DNA of 64,000 nucleotides from positions 130,907 to 194,906 of the forward strand of contig CAYVFI010000007.1 of assembly GCA_964450955.1 (NCBI GenBank), read 5' to 3'. The translations under genes and the position numbers were made by a program. This DNA comes from CAYNWT01 sp964450955 (GTDB lineage: Bacteria; Planctomycetota; Planctomycetia; Planctomycetales; Planctomycetaceae). The notes under the pieces were generated by a model that had not been told where the DNA came from, did not search any database, and saw nothing but the letters and a program-made list of their open reading frames with translations. Position 1 is the stretch's first letter; the number at the start of each line of letters is the position of its first letter. Below are positions 33,563 through 42,025 of the stretch, one piece after another.

Positions 33563-34093
33563 TCAGCGCGTTGTCGGAGAAAATACGGTCTGTGTCAACA
33601 CGGCCTCGGCGTTCCATAACTCTTTGCGAGCACTACTGTTCTCGTTGCTCGTGAGCACCAGATCCCGTACGCGAAAACCGGCAGTCTTTGCCTCCAGGTC
33701 GCTGGCTAGCTGCAGAATTTGCCGAAGTGTCACGGCTTCGACCTGAATTCGCGTGGTTTGGTTCACGTACTCAGTCGTACCAATGCGCTCAGCCGCACGC
33801 GGTTGCACGCTAAGCAACGCCTCCACACGAAGGCCGACACCAATGACTGTTTCTTCAACCTGCTGGCTGACGCTGGTCTGTGACGAAGCTTCCAACGCGA
33901 CAAGCCGCGGTTGGTCGTTGAGCTTTTCAATGGAATCCACGAGTGCCCGACATTCGGCAAGATCGTTGTTGGCATTTATCGCTTCGGCCCGAGCACTGGA
34001 CATCACGCTGTAAGACCAGCCCGCAATCAACAGCAGCGAAACCGCCACACATGCGACAAGCAGCCGGCGCGAACGCATTTCACGGTCGCTCAT
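33563..34093 (-). CDS. GspM/PilO-like inner-membrane assembly protein
   Basis: A 176-aa protein with one N-terminal transmembrane helix (LLVACVAVSLLLIAGWSYSV), a coiled-coil-prone segment (about residues 35-70) and a C-terminal ferredoxin-like domain, the layout of GspM. GspM pairs with GspL in the inner-membrane platform of type II secretion. Sequence similarity in this family is low, so the call rests on size, topology and position as last gene of the cluster. ATG 34093 overlaps the preceding stop (ATGA) and follows CAGGAG at a spacing of seven. Confidence 0.65.
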   Translation of the reverse strand: MSDREMRSRRLLVACVAVSLLLIAGWSYSVMSSARAEAINANNDLAECRALVDSIEKLNDQPRLVALEASSQTSVSQQVEETVIGVGLRVEALLSVQPRAAERIGTTEYVNQTTRIQVEAVTLRQILQLASDLEAKTAGFRVRDLVLTSNENSSARKELWNAEAVLTQTVFSPTTR

Positions 34094-35391
34094 GGCGTGC
34101 TCCTGCTACCGGCGTTCTTACCGGTTGTTCGGGCACCCCGGAGCTTCGTCGAAACGCGTCCGGGAGCCAGTTGTTGCAGCGGTTCCTGAATTACGTCGAA
34201 CCCAACCTGCTCAAGCGACTGCGCGAAGCTGGTGGCGTCGGTGAAACTTCTGACTTCCGCACTGATGTCCAACTTACCGTTTTCCATTCGGAACTCGGTG
34301 TACTTCACCGCCAGGTCGGGAGGCAGCGATTCCAGCATACGCACGGTCGGTTCGATGGCAGAAATCGGAAGTTCAACACTGCTGTTCGTCTGCCGCGAAC
34401 TCACGAACCGCGCGTGTTCGCTTTTAAGCCGCGACATCGGCGCGTTGGTGCGGATGTTGGGGAAGACCTGCTTGAACAATGCCTGTTGTTGGTCGGCAAA
34501 CTTCACAGCCTGAGCGTCATACGATTTGGCACGATACCAACACGCCAGTGAGAACAGAATCAGCAGCCCGGCGGCAGCGATTAATAACCGGTTTAACGAC
34601 TTACGGTACGGCCGGTTCGGATCGCCATTGCTAAGTGCGTCGCGGCGGAGTTCGATCCACGGCGTCACATTGCCCGCAAGTACGCTGGCGGCAAAGCTGG
34701 AAACCTGTGCCGGCATCGACGCGACCGATTCGGACACCGCGCCAATTTCTGCGGCGAAGTCGCTGGTTTCAACCTGCGGATCGAGAACCAACCGAACCCC
34801 ACCAAGGTCCTCAATTTGAACCGTCCTGGCAGTCGCCACGCTGGAATCCGCCAAGTGAGACCAATGCCGTATTTGCGAACCGGCGCACGCGACGAGTTCG
34901 ACAGAACCATCCGTCCGCCACGCCAGACACTGATCCCCACCGCTGCCAGCGTATTCCTGTGCGGCACCAGTCGCGGCGGGAAAGATGGAAATGACCTGCA
35001 TTCCACGCGATTCAACATTCTCAATGAACGGCAGCAGCATACTGGTTCGCACTGCCACGCCAATCAACTGTGTTGCATCGCCAGTAAAATCAGCCGTTGC
35101 ATCTTCCGCGTCAAACGGCAGCGACGATTCCAGTTCATACAACAACGCGCGGCGGTCAGTTTTGTTGGCGTTTGCGGTTGCTGGCAACGTTGCCGAGACA
35201 ACGGACGTCGCGTGCAGGGCGATGACTAACTGGCACCTGGGATCGCGAGCAGAACAGTACTGCGCCACGGCCGACGCCAGTTCCGCCGGTGACACCGATC
35301 GATCTGCGACGCGTTCCATTTCATGAACCGACGCGCCCGCCAAACCGATAAACCAATCCGAACTTGTTTCGAAAAGCAGATAGCCGTTCAT
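34090..35391 (-). CDS. gspL: GspL-like type II secretion platform protein
   Basis: A 433-aa protein with a long N-terminal cytoplasmic part that resembles the actin-like domain of GspL/PilM (about residues 1-250; LLYELESSLPFDAEDA is the typical PilM-like segment). It is followed by one transmembrane helix (LLIAAAGLLILFSLACWYRA, about 268-287) and a periplasmic C-terminal domain. GspL tethers the GspE ATPase to the membrane and pairs with GspM. The ATG at 35391 overlaps the GspC-like stop as TGATG; a TTG one codon upstream is also in frame. Confidence 0.72.
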   Translation of the reverse strand: MNGYLLFETSSDWFIGLAGASVHEMERVADRSVSPAELASAVAQYCSARDPRCQLVIALHATSVVSATLPATANANKTDRRALLYELESSLPFDAEDATADFTGDATQLIGVAVRTSMLLPFIENVESRGMQVISIFPAATGAAQEYAGSGGDQCLAWRTDGSVELVACAGSQIRHWSHLADSSVATARTVQIEDLGGVRLVLDPQVETSDFAAEIGAVSESVASMPAQVSSFAASVLAGNVTPWIELRRDALSNGDPNRPYRKSLNRLLIAAAGLLILFSLACWYRAKSYDAQAVKFADQQQALFKQVFPNIRTNAPMSRLKSEHARFVSSRQTNSSVELPISAIEPTVRMLESLPPDLAVKYTEFRMENGKLDISAEVRSFTDATSFAQSLEQVGFDVIQEPLQQLAPGRVSTKLRGARTTGKNAGSRSTP

Positions 35392-36077
35392 CAATTCCTG
35401 CCACCCATTCCGGTGGCCCCCGATCCCGGATCAGACTCCAGCGACATATCCGGGCCCAATCCCTGCTTCACATGATCTGATTCTGATTGCGTGCCGGGCT
35501 GTTCATTTCTGCGACCGCTGCGGGCGTTGTCAAAGCGTCCTCGATCGGTACTCGAACCACGACCCAGACCGCCGGTGCCGCCCTTCAACTGTAGTTCGAC
35601 CGTGCGACCCCGGTGACTCAGCATCACGCGGCCCGCTTCGATCTCTTCAATCTTCAGGCCGCTTGGCAAAAGCTGCAGCGTCTCTCCGACACCCTTGATA
35701 TCCGTCTGCCCTCGCGCGTCGGAGATGATGGCCATGGTTTTGGCGGAATCAATAATGGTCGCCAGCAATTCAACTCTCGGATTGAACTCGGCAGGCGATC
35801 GCTTGATGCGTGGCGCCGGTGGCTGCGTCTTTTGCGGTTCGCGTTTTTCTCTACCAGGCGATCGCTGCAGACGGCTATCCCAGACGGCCGCGAGTTGTTC
35901 GGCCGTCACGTTCGAACCGTCAGATTGACCACCGGTCTGCATCGGTTGCCGGATGCGCGGCGTTTCAGGTTCCGGCAGCTTTGTTCCAGCGATAGCCCAC
36001 AGCAGAACGCACCCGATGCCCACCGCGCACAGCGCGGCCAGAGCATTCAGGATTTGGCGTATCTGCCGGACTGTCAC
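35391..36077 (-). CDS. GspC-like inner-membrane protein
   Basis: A 228-aa protein with one N-terminal transmembrane helix (LAALCAVGIGCVLLWAIA) and a periplasmic part containing a GspC homology-region-like beta domain (about residues 105-170: ELLATIIDSAKTMAIISD, LQLLPSGLKIEEIEAGRVML, HRGRTVELQL). GspC links the inner platform to the secretin. The C-terminal 60 residues are Gly/Arg/Ser-rich; no PDZ domain follows. The start is GTG at 36077, overlapping the GspK-like stop (TAGTG) with GAGG upstream. GspC is usually the first gene of such operons, whereas here it lies between K and L. Confidence 0.6.
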   Translation of the reverse strand: MTVRQIRQILNALAALCAVGIGCVLLWAIAGTKLPEPETPRIRQPMQTGGQSDGSNVTAEQLAAVWDSRLQRSPGREKREPQKTQPPAPRIKRSPAEFNPRVELLATIIDSAKTMAIISDARGQTDIKGVGETLQLLPSGLKIEEIEAGRVMLSHRGRTVELQLKGGTGGLGRGSSTDRGRFDNARSGRRNEQPGTQSESDHVKQGLGPDMSLESDPGSGATGMGGRN

Positions 36078-37045
36078 TATCGACCTCGATACTCAATTTC
36101 TGTCGTGCGAAACGTGCCTTCCGAACCGGGAGCCAGAACCGCAAAACTGTCGCGTACTTCTGACTTCTGAATCGACCGCACCCACAAGGAATAACACATC
36201 GACGACTCCGACAATAGACGCTTCAGCTGAAGCCGATGTTGTGCGTTGGTCGAGTACCGATCGATTGTGCGTCGAATTTGGTTCGCGGGGCTCTTCTTGA
36301 AATCGGTAATCATCCTGCGAGCCGCCGGCCGACCCATAATCAGTCCCGCAACTTCCACAGCCGTTTCTTCCTCAGCGCGACGGACGTTAATCGCTTCGCT
36401 GCCCCAACACGTCAGTCGGCGAGTCACCTGCTGCAAATTCGAAACGCGCGACAGATCGAACACCTGGCCCCACGACCGGAACGCAATTGGAGCCGTTCGC
36501 GACGCATCTTCTTCTGAGCGTTCACTTTCTGCATCCGTGTTTGCGGTTGCACCGAGTTGCCTCCTTGCCGGGCGAACCATCCGGTCAGCACCAACCGATT
36601 CGGTCTCCCCGTTCAAAGCTACTGCACCGATTGCACTCGACAATTCCTGAACTGCTTTGGCAGCCGATTCACGATCACTAAAGTGATACAGACTGTTCAC
36701 ATTGGCCCGCGCGTCTTCGTCAGCCAGAACAAACTGAAACTGCACGTCGCCCAACACGATGTCGCCCAGCAACTCAGGCGATGGAGCCGGCAATCTGGCC
36801 TTGCGCGCCGTCTTGTCGCGTTCTTCGAAAATCGTGGTCGCAACCGGAAGCATCGCGCGGTTGAGTGATGCGGGACCCCACTTCTGTTGCAGTTCACGTC
36901 TGGCGCGCAGCGCGTCGGTTCCCATGCGATAGCTTTGTCTGGCGACTGACACCAGCGCCGTCGCCGCGATGACAAGGGATACGAGAACAAACAACAAAAC
37001 GATACCCGGTCGTTTTCCGGTTTCTGCCTTTCGAAGCCGTTGCAT
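36077..37045 (-). CDS. gspK: GspK-like minor pseudopilin
   Basis: A 322-aa protein. The N terminus carries a hydrophobic pseudopilin helix (GIVLLFVLVSLVIAATALV) after a short basic leader, without the usual Glu at position 5. The large C-terminal domain contains DEDARANVNSLYHF (about residue 108), matching the ADEqaKlNlN-type GspK segment that helps form the tip complex with I and J. ATG 37045 overlaps the GspJ-like stop (TGATG). GspK is the largest minor pseudopilin, fitting its size here. Confidence 0.75.
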   Translation of the reverse strand: MQRLRKAETGKRPGIVLLFVLVSLVIAATALVSVARQSYRMGTDALRARRELQQKWGPASLNRAMLPVATTIFEERDKTARKARLPAPSPELLGDIVLGDVQFQFVLADEDARANVNSLYHFSDRESAAKAVQELSSAIGAVALNGETESVGADRMVRPARRQLGATANTDAESERSEEDASRTAPIAFRSWGQVFDLSRVSNLQQVTRRLTCWGSEAINVRRAEEETAVEVAGLIMGRPAARRMITDFKKSPANQIRRTIDRYSTNAQHRLQLKRLLSESSMCYSLWVRSIQKSEVRDSFAVLAPGSEGTFRTTEIEYRGR

Positions 37046-37623
37046 CACCGGACCTCCATATGGTGCCGAACGCGCTGACTCCAAATTGCGTTTCCGTCGG
37101 AACCGGACAGTTCCACGCGAAACGCCATGGACATAGGCGATAGCCCGCCCGTGAGATTCAAATCGACTTCTTCATTGTCGACCGACCCGACCGGCGAAAT
37201 CGACAACCCACTGGTTCCAATCCACACGATGCGTTGGTGCCCGGGACGACGTGGTTGTTCTTCAGTCCGAACCAGAACCTGCTGCCCCTGCACATCCCGA
37301 ACGGCGTACGTCACGCGAGCGATTTGGTGAGTGCCGTTGCCGGTTGCAGGGTCGGACGAGATGGCTCCGAATAAAATAACTCCACCATCCACCGCCGCGT
37401 AGCCATCTGCATTCCGAACATCGCGCGTAATTTGATCGGCAACGATAGCCGTCGATGGGAACTTCAAGCGAAGATCATTGGCCTGCTTCGCCTGTCGCGC
37501 ACTTGCTCGCGAAATACTCACCAGCGCAGTTAACAGCATAGAAATGACAATGGTCGCGGCCAGCATTTCGACCAGAGTAAACCCGCTCCGATTTTGCGAT
37601 CGGCCATCTAACATTCTCTTCAT
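37045..37623 (-). CDS. GspJ-like minor pseudopilin
   Basis: A 192-aa prepilin-like protein. The leader ends in the processing site G-FTLVEML with Glu at position 5 of the mature protein, followed by the hydrophobic helix AATIVISMLLTALVSISR. The beta-rich C-terminal domain fits a minor pseudopilin of the J type by size and by order (I-J-K). ATG 37623 overlaps the previous stop by ATGA. The assignment to J instead of I is by gene order and length. Confidence 0.7.
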   Translation of the reverse strand: MKRMLDGRSQNRSGFTLVEMLAATIVISMLLTALVSISRASARQAKQANDLRLKFPSTAIVADQITRDVRNADGYAAVDGGVILFGAISSDPATGNGTHQIARVTYAVRDVQGQQVLVRTEEQPRRPGHQRIVWIGTSGLSISPVGSVDNEEVDLNLTGGLSPMSMAFRVELSGSDGNAIWSQRVRHHMEVR

Positions 37624-38072
37624 CGCGTCGCGCCTCCTGAACGAACTGGCGTGACGCTGGCGACGACTTCCGTGGCGACCAAAACGCGACTGTCGGATTG
37701 CCGGACGACTTTAAGAACACCGACCTGCGCCGGCGTTCCTGCCAGAATCGTGTTGCGTTCAATCGTGAACGACCACAGCCAGTCGGGATGTCCGGGCACT
37801 GCGCCACTGTTTGGTTTCACGGCGCCGTTGCCGCTTAGCAGTGATTCCAGTTGCCCGTCGGCGAATTCAACGGCCTGCATCGTGTCTCCGGCGAATTGCA
37901 GTTGTTGGCTGTGCATGCGGAACGCCAGAAACGTGGAACTCGCAAACGCCGCGATGAGCACCGTTCCAACGACGGCTTCGATTAGGGTAAACCCGGTTCG
38001 GCCATGCGCACCTTCGGCCCTGGGCGGTCGCGCCGACTTTGCTGAATCGTGTCTAGAACCGGAGCAACGCAT
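37620..38072 (-). CDS. GspI-like minor pseudopilin
   Basis: A 150-aa prepilin-like protein with processing site G-FTLIEAV and the helix VGTVLIAAFASSTFLAFRM. It is short, as GspI usually is. ATG 38072 overlaps the end of the upstream pseudopilin gene by 20 bases. The leader, about 27 residues and rich in Arg and Ser, is longer than usual. Prepilin peptidase (GspO/PilD) needed to process it is not encoded in the window. Confidence 0.68.
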   Translation of the reverse strand: MRCSGSRHDSAKSARPPRAEGAHGRTGFTLIEAVVGTVLIAAFASSTFLAFRMHSQQLQFAGDTMQAVEFADGQLESLLSGNGAVKPNSGAVPGHPDWLWSFTIERNTILAGTPAQVGVLKVVRQSDSRVLVATEVVASVTPVRSGGATR

Positions 38073-38553
38073 CGACCTGCTCCGTATTTTGCGTTCGAAA
38101 AGCCTGACCGGATAGCCCCGCGACGACAATCCACCGCGACTGTTGGGCGTGAGTCAGTTCAACCGCGTACGTCGGCGATTGGCCCAACGGAGAAACAACA
38201 AGCCCATTCGCCGCGCGCGAACGTCCTCGGCCGACACGTACCCTTCCCAGCGTCACCGCTGCTGGTAACCGCACCACTTTGTGAACTTTTTTTGCGACCT
38301 GCACCCGCACTTCGTTGTCTCTTGCGTCGAAAGAAATCGTCGCTCCCAAACCGTTGTTACGAGCAATATTTCGAGCGGCCCGATCGGCGGCTTCTATCTG
38401 ACTGTTTGCCTGAGCCAACTGAGTCGCCCGGATACGTCCGCGTAAACTTAATGCTACGACGCCGGCGATGATTGCCAGAATTGCGCAGACGACCATCACT
38501 TCGATTAGCGTGAAGGCCGCGCGGTTGAGTGGTTGTTTGACGTGGTGGTTCAT
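38053..38553 (-). CDS. GspH-like minor pseudopilin
   Basis: A 166-aa prepilin-like protein. A short leader (MNHHVKQPLNRAA) precedes FTLIEVMVVCAILAIIAGVV, with the conserved Glu five residues in. The rest is beta-rich, in keeping with GspH. Start ATG 38553 gives a leader of normal length; a frame continuing to 38706 is non-coding in appearance. A GC-rich hairpin (38576-38591) lies just upstream. Confidence 0.7.
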   Translation of the reverse strand: MNHHVKQPLNRAAFTLIEVMVVCAILAIIAGVVALSLRGRIRATQLAQANSQIEAADRAARNIARNNGLGATISFDARDNEVRVQVAKKVHKVVRLPAAVTLGRVRVGRGRSRAANGLVVSPLGQSPTYAVELTHAQQSRWIVVAGLSGQAFRTQNTEQVDALLRF

Positions 38554-38575
38554 ATGTCGTGCGCGGCCCCTCTCG

Positions 38576-38591
38576 CGCGGCTGAGGCCGCG
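38576..38591 (-). other. Hairpin between gspG and the gspH-like gene
   Basis: CGCGGC-TGAG-GCCGCG forms a 6-bp stem with a 4-nt loop. No T-run follows on the minus strand. It could protect or partially block read-through from the abundant gspG message into the minor pseudopilin genes. Confidence 0.45.
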
Positions 38592-38629
38592 ACCTCTCCC
38601 CTAAAAAGCGGCGAGGTGACATGCGGGGA

Positions 38630-39079
38630 TTACGGATTGCTGCTGATGTCTTTGTTTTCGCCTTCGCCGCCTTCGCGACCATCGCCGCCGAGGCAAAGCA
38701 CCTCATAAGCGGCGTTGTCTCGGCCGGGGCTGTTGTATTCGTAGGCCCGGTCCCACGGATCTGCTGGAACTTCTTTCATGTACGGTTCTGGCAGATCGGG
38801 AGTCGTCTGAGCCAGAATGGCGAGGCCTTCTTCGTTGGACGGATAGCGACCCTGCTCTGCGTAGAAGGAATCGATCGCGTCAACAATTGTCTTGATCTGC
38901 GCTTTGGCTGTGTTCTGTCGCGCCGCAATCAAAGACCGGCGCGTGTTAAGCATCACGATACCGGCCAGCATCGCAATGATGACCATCACAACGATTAGCT
39001 CAACCAGCGAGAACCCCTGCCGCCTCGCGCTGCGGTTGTCCCCGCGCTGCGGTTGTCCGTTTGGTTTACGACATAACAT
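38630..39079 (-). CDS. gspG: Type II secretion major pseudopilin GspG
   Basis: The main subunit of the type II secretion pseudopilus. The 149-aa protein has a prepilin leader ending QG-FSLVELIVVMVIIAMLAG with the conserved Glu. The C-terminal domain carries the GspG hallmarks: YPSNEEGLAIL, the DPW box (EVPADPWDRAYEY) and the short acidic end. This DPWG-like loop binds calcium in known GspG. ATG 39079 overlaps the gspF stop by 14 bases. Length is normal. The tail after the usual family end, rich in Gly and Glu, is slightly longer than usual. Confidence 0.93.
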   Translation of the reverse strand: MLCRKPNGQPQRGDNRSARRQGFSLVELIVVMVIIAMLAGIVMLNTRRSLIAARQNTAKAQIKTIVDAIDSFYAEQGRYPSNEEGLAILAQTTPDLPEPYMKEVPADPWDRAYEYNSPGRDNAAYEVLCLGGDGREGGEGENKDISSNP

Positions 39080-40274
39080 TACCGGCCTCCAAAATTGGCA
39101 GGATTGTAGCGAGCAACAAAAACCCAACTCCGATCGCCAGAACGACAATCAGCACGGGTTCTAGTAGTGAAGTGATTCGAGCCGATGTTGATTCGACCTG
39201 ACGATCATAGTCGGTCGCAAGCCGCGTCAGCATCTCGTCTAAGCGACCTGATTCCTGCCCGACGGAAAATACACGCGTGGCCAACGGCGGAAAGACTCTG
39301 GTTTTCTCCAGCGCCTCCGAAATTTCGGCTCCAGCTTCGATATGGCGACCGCTGTCGTCCAGTGCATTTGCCAGAACCGCATTGGGGGTCGAACTACCCG
39401 CCAGCTCAATCGCGCGCGTGAGTTCGACGCCGCTCCTGGAAAGTGTTCCGACAATCATCGCGATGCGAGAGATATTTTGCTTCAGCAACATCGGCCCAAT
39501 CACAGGCAGTCGCAGCAGGAACCGATGCCACAGCAGCCGACCGTTGGGCGATTGAATAAACACAACGAATGCGACAATCGCCGCAACAACCGCTATCGCC
39601 AGCCACCACCCGTAGCTCACCAGAAAGTTGCTGCACGCGAGGACAATTTTCGTTGGCCACGGTAGTTCCTGCGCCGTCTCGACCACGTTTTCCAAAAGGG
39701 GCGGCAAGACAACCGTCATCAGAAACACGGCCGCGCCGGTTCCAAACACCAGCAGAAAGCATGGATACATGAGCGACGTCAGCACGCGATCTTTGAACTG
39801 CGAACTCCGCAGGCGGAACTCGGCCAGCTGTTCCAGGACGATGTCCAGCGTGCCAGCGTTTTCACCGACTTCGACAAGGTGTACGTCGGTCGGATCGAAC
39901 AAGTCCGGACGTGCTGACAACGCTTCCGCCAGGCTGGCTCCACCAGCAACTTTGTCTCGCACTTCAATCAGGGCAACTTTCAACGCACCGGGGTGCTGTT
40001 GGATAATCGTGTCCAGCGCTTCCAATAGCGGGATGCCGCCGTGCAACATCATGGCCAGTTCATGAACCGCACCCGTCCATTGCTGTCGAGCTCGGCGAGT
40101 CTTGAACCGAGCCAAAGTCAGCGCACCTTCGCTGCCTTTTCGTTCGACCAACTTACGAACCGATATCCCCTGCGCCCGCAACTGGTCCCGCGCTTCGCGC
40201 GGGGTGCTGGCGGCGATTGTGCCACGCACAACCGCGTTTGCTGCTCCGGTTCCTTTGTAAGTGAAGACTGCCAA
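39066..40274 (-). CDS. gspF: Type II secretion inner-membrane platform protein GspF
   Basis: Polytopic inner-membrane protein that converts GspE ATPase work into pseudopilus assembly. The 402-aa protein has the usual two repeated T2SSF domains (about residues 65-190 and 270-390), three transmembrane helices (for example CFLLVFGTGAAVFLMTVVL and LEPVLIVVLAIGVGFLLLA), and the N-terminal MAVFTYKGTG...GTIAASTPREAR typical of GspF/PilC. The start is TTG at 40274 with no strong ribosome site; it follows a 221-bp gap after gspE that contains a large hairpin. Confidence 0.92.
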   Translation of the reverse strand: MAVFTYKGTGAANAVVRGTIAASTPREARDQLRAQGISVRKLVERKGSEGALTLARFKTRRARQQWTGAVHELAMMLHGGIPLLEALDTIIQQHPGALKVALIEVRDKVAGGASLAEALSARPDLFDPTDVHLVEVGENAGTLDIVLEQLAEFRLRSSQFKDRVLTSLMYPCFLLVFGTGAAVFLMTVVLPPLLENVVETAQELPWPTKIVLACSNFLVSYGWWLAIAVVAAIVAFVVFIQSPNGRLLWHRFLLRLPVIGPMLLKQNISRIAMIVGTLSRSGVELTRAIELAGSSTPNAVLANALDDSGRHIEAGAEISEALEKTRVFPPLATRVFSVGQESGRLDEMLTRLATDYDRQVESTSARITSLLEPVLIVVLAIGVGFLLLATILPILEAGNVMS

Positions 40275-40373
40275 GGGGTTTTTTCTTAGGCGGTGAGTCT
40301 GCTCACCTGTGACTTTATGTCAGGGGTTTCGCGGTTGATCTACTACTGTTGTGTCATTCGTAGGCCGCGACCA

Positions 40374-40420
40374 AGCGAAGCGCAGTTCCGGCGCAACTGC
40401 CGGAGCATCGTCGCTTCGCT
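40374..40420 (-). other. Large hairpin between gspE and gspF
   Basis: AGCGAAGCG (40374-40382) pairs with CGCTTCGCT (40412-40420), and inside it CCGGC (40388-40392) pairs with GCCGG (40399-40403). It lies in the only sizable gap of the secretion cluster. No T-run follows, so it looks more like a stabilising or processing element than a terminator. Confidence 0.55.
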
Positions 40421-40495
40421 CTTTGATCCGGCCTATGGCTCGCTACTTGGGTGGCCGATCCGGCTTCGAATCGTTCAAAGTAAGTGTCGTGTGTT

Positions 40496-42025
40496 TCATA
40501 GTTGTTCGCCGTCGCTGTCGCCCAGGCTGGCGACGCGTTCGACTTCTTCTCGGGTTGTTTGACCGGCTTGGACTTTGTCCAAACCGTCTTGTCTTAAAAC
40601 GTGCATACCGTTGTCGATTGCCGCCTGCCGTACATCGGCTGCACTTGCGCGGCGTTCGACAAGAGTGCGGCTGCGTTCGTTCATGACCAGCAGTTCGAAG
40701 ATTCCGATTCGACCTCGGAACCCCGAGTGCCGACAGTTCTCGCATCCGTTCGCGAGAAAGCCGTCACCTGTCTCCACTTTACAGTCAGGACACAGTCGTC
40801 GCACTAACCGCTGTGCCAGCGACGCAATCAGCGAACTACTAACCAGGTACGGTTCAATACCCAAATCCAGCAATCGCGTGACGGCGCTGGCCGCGTCGTT
40901 TGTGTGCAAAGTTGAGAACACCAGATGACCAGTGAGTGATGCTTGAATCGCCATTACCGCGGTTTCCCGGTCGCGAATTTCGCCAACCATGATGATGTCC
41001 GGATCCTGCCGCAGCACGCTGCGCAGTCCGGTCGCGAAGGTCATGCCCTTCTTTTCGTTGACCTGAGTCTGGTTGATTCCTTCAAGCTGGTATTCGATAG
41101 GATCTTCGATGGTCAGAACGTTTTGATCGCGCGAGTTGATTTCCTGTAGTGCGCCGTAGAGCGTGGTGGATTTTCCGCTACCGGTCGGACCCGTGACCAG
41201 AATCAGCCCGTGGTCGCGGCGGATCAAGCGACGAAAGGTCTCGCGCGTTTCTGCCGGCATGCCAAGTTCGTTCAGCGTGTAAAGTCGAGCGCTCTTGTCC
41301 AGCAGCCTGATGACGATGCGTTCGTTATGGCTGGTGGGCAGCGATGCGATTCGCAAGTCGACCACACGATCGCCCAATTGCACCGTCGCGCGGCCGTCCT
41401 GCGGCAACCGTTTTTCGGCGATGTTCATCCGGCCCAGAACCTTAATCCGCGTGATGACTTCTTCCTGAACCGCTTTCGGGACTTCAATGGAATCCGACAG
41501 CACGCCATCAATCCGCTGCCGAACCACGATTCGGTTTTCGTATGGCTGAATGTGAATGTCAGACGCTCCTGCTTTCACGGCGTCTGAGAGTAAGTGGTTC
41601 ACCAACCGAATCACGGGCGCGCGGCCGTCGGTGTCCAGCAAATCTTCCTGCCGGGAAAGGGCGGCAACGTCCAGGACGGCGTCGGTGTCATCAATGGTAT
41701 CGATGACTTCCTGAGTACGGCTTTGCTGGTCGGAATACGCCGAATTAATCGCGCGGGTGATGGCGTCTTCGGTGGCGACAATTGGTTCGGCGAACTGTTT
41801 GAGAACGCGGTTCACGACGTCGGCATGCCGCCAACCGGCTTTGTCGCAGAACGCCAGGTGCAACTGACCCGCACGGCGGATTCCCATCAACTTATGCGTT
41901 CTCGCGAAGCCGATATCGAAGTGCTGAATGAATTCGGGCGCGACTGTTTCGGTGCTTAGGTCGCTGGCCACATCGGTATCGAAGAGGTTAGCGAGTTGTC
42001 CGATTTGGTCTGCGTCGATACTCAT
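40496..42025 (-). CDS. gspE: Type II secretion ATPase GspE
   Basis: Cytoplasmic hexameric ATPase that powers pseudopilus assembly. The 509-aa protein has a GspE N-terminal domain, then the secretion ATPase core: Walker A GPTGSGKSTTLYG (about residue 280), Asp box, Walker B DPDIIMVGEIRDRETA (about 345) and the His box (FSTLHTNDAASAVTRLLD). The zinc-binding tetracysteine CPDCKVETGDGFLANGCENC (about 420) is typical of GspE and PilB. ATG 42025 overlaps the gspD stop (ATGA), so the two are translationally coupled. Confidence 0.95.
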   Translation of the reverse strand: MSIDADQIGQLANLFDTDVASDLSTETVAPEFIQHFDIGFARTHKLMGIRRAGQLHLAFCDKAGWRHADVVNRVLKQFAEPIVATEDAITRAINSAYSDQQSRTQEVIDTIDDTDAVLDVAALSRQEDLLDTDGRAPVIRLVNHLLSDAVKAGASDIHIQPYENRIVVRQRIDGVLSDSIEVPKAVQEEVITRIKVLGRMNIAEKRLPQDGRATVQLGDRVVDLRIASLPTSHNERIVIRLLDKSARLYTLNELGMPAETRETFRRLIRRDHGLILVTGPTGSGKSTTLYGALQEINSRDQNVLTIEDPIEYQLEGINQTQVNEKKGMTFATGLRSVLRQDPDIIMVGEIRDRETAVMAIQASLTGHLVFSTLHTNDAASAVTRLLDLGIEPYLVSSSLIASLAQRLVRRLCPDCKVETGDGFLANGCENCRHSGFRGRIGIFELLVMNERSRTLVERRASAADVRQAAIDNGMHVLRQDGLDKVQAGQTTREEVERVASLGDSDGEQL

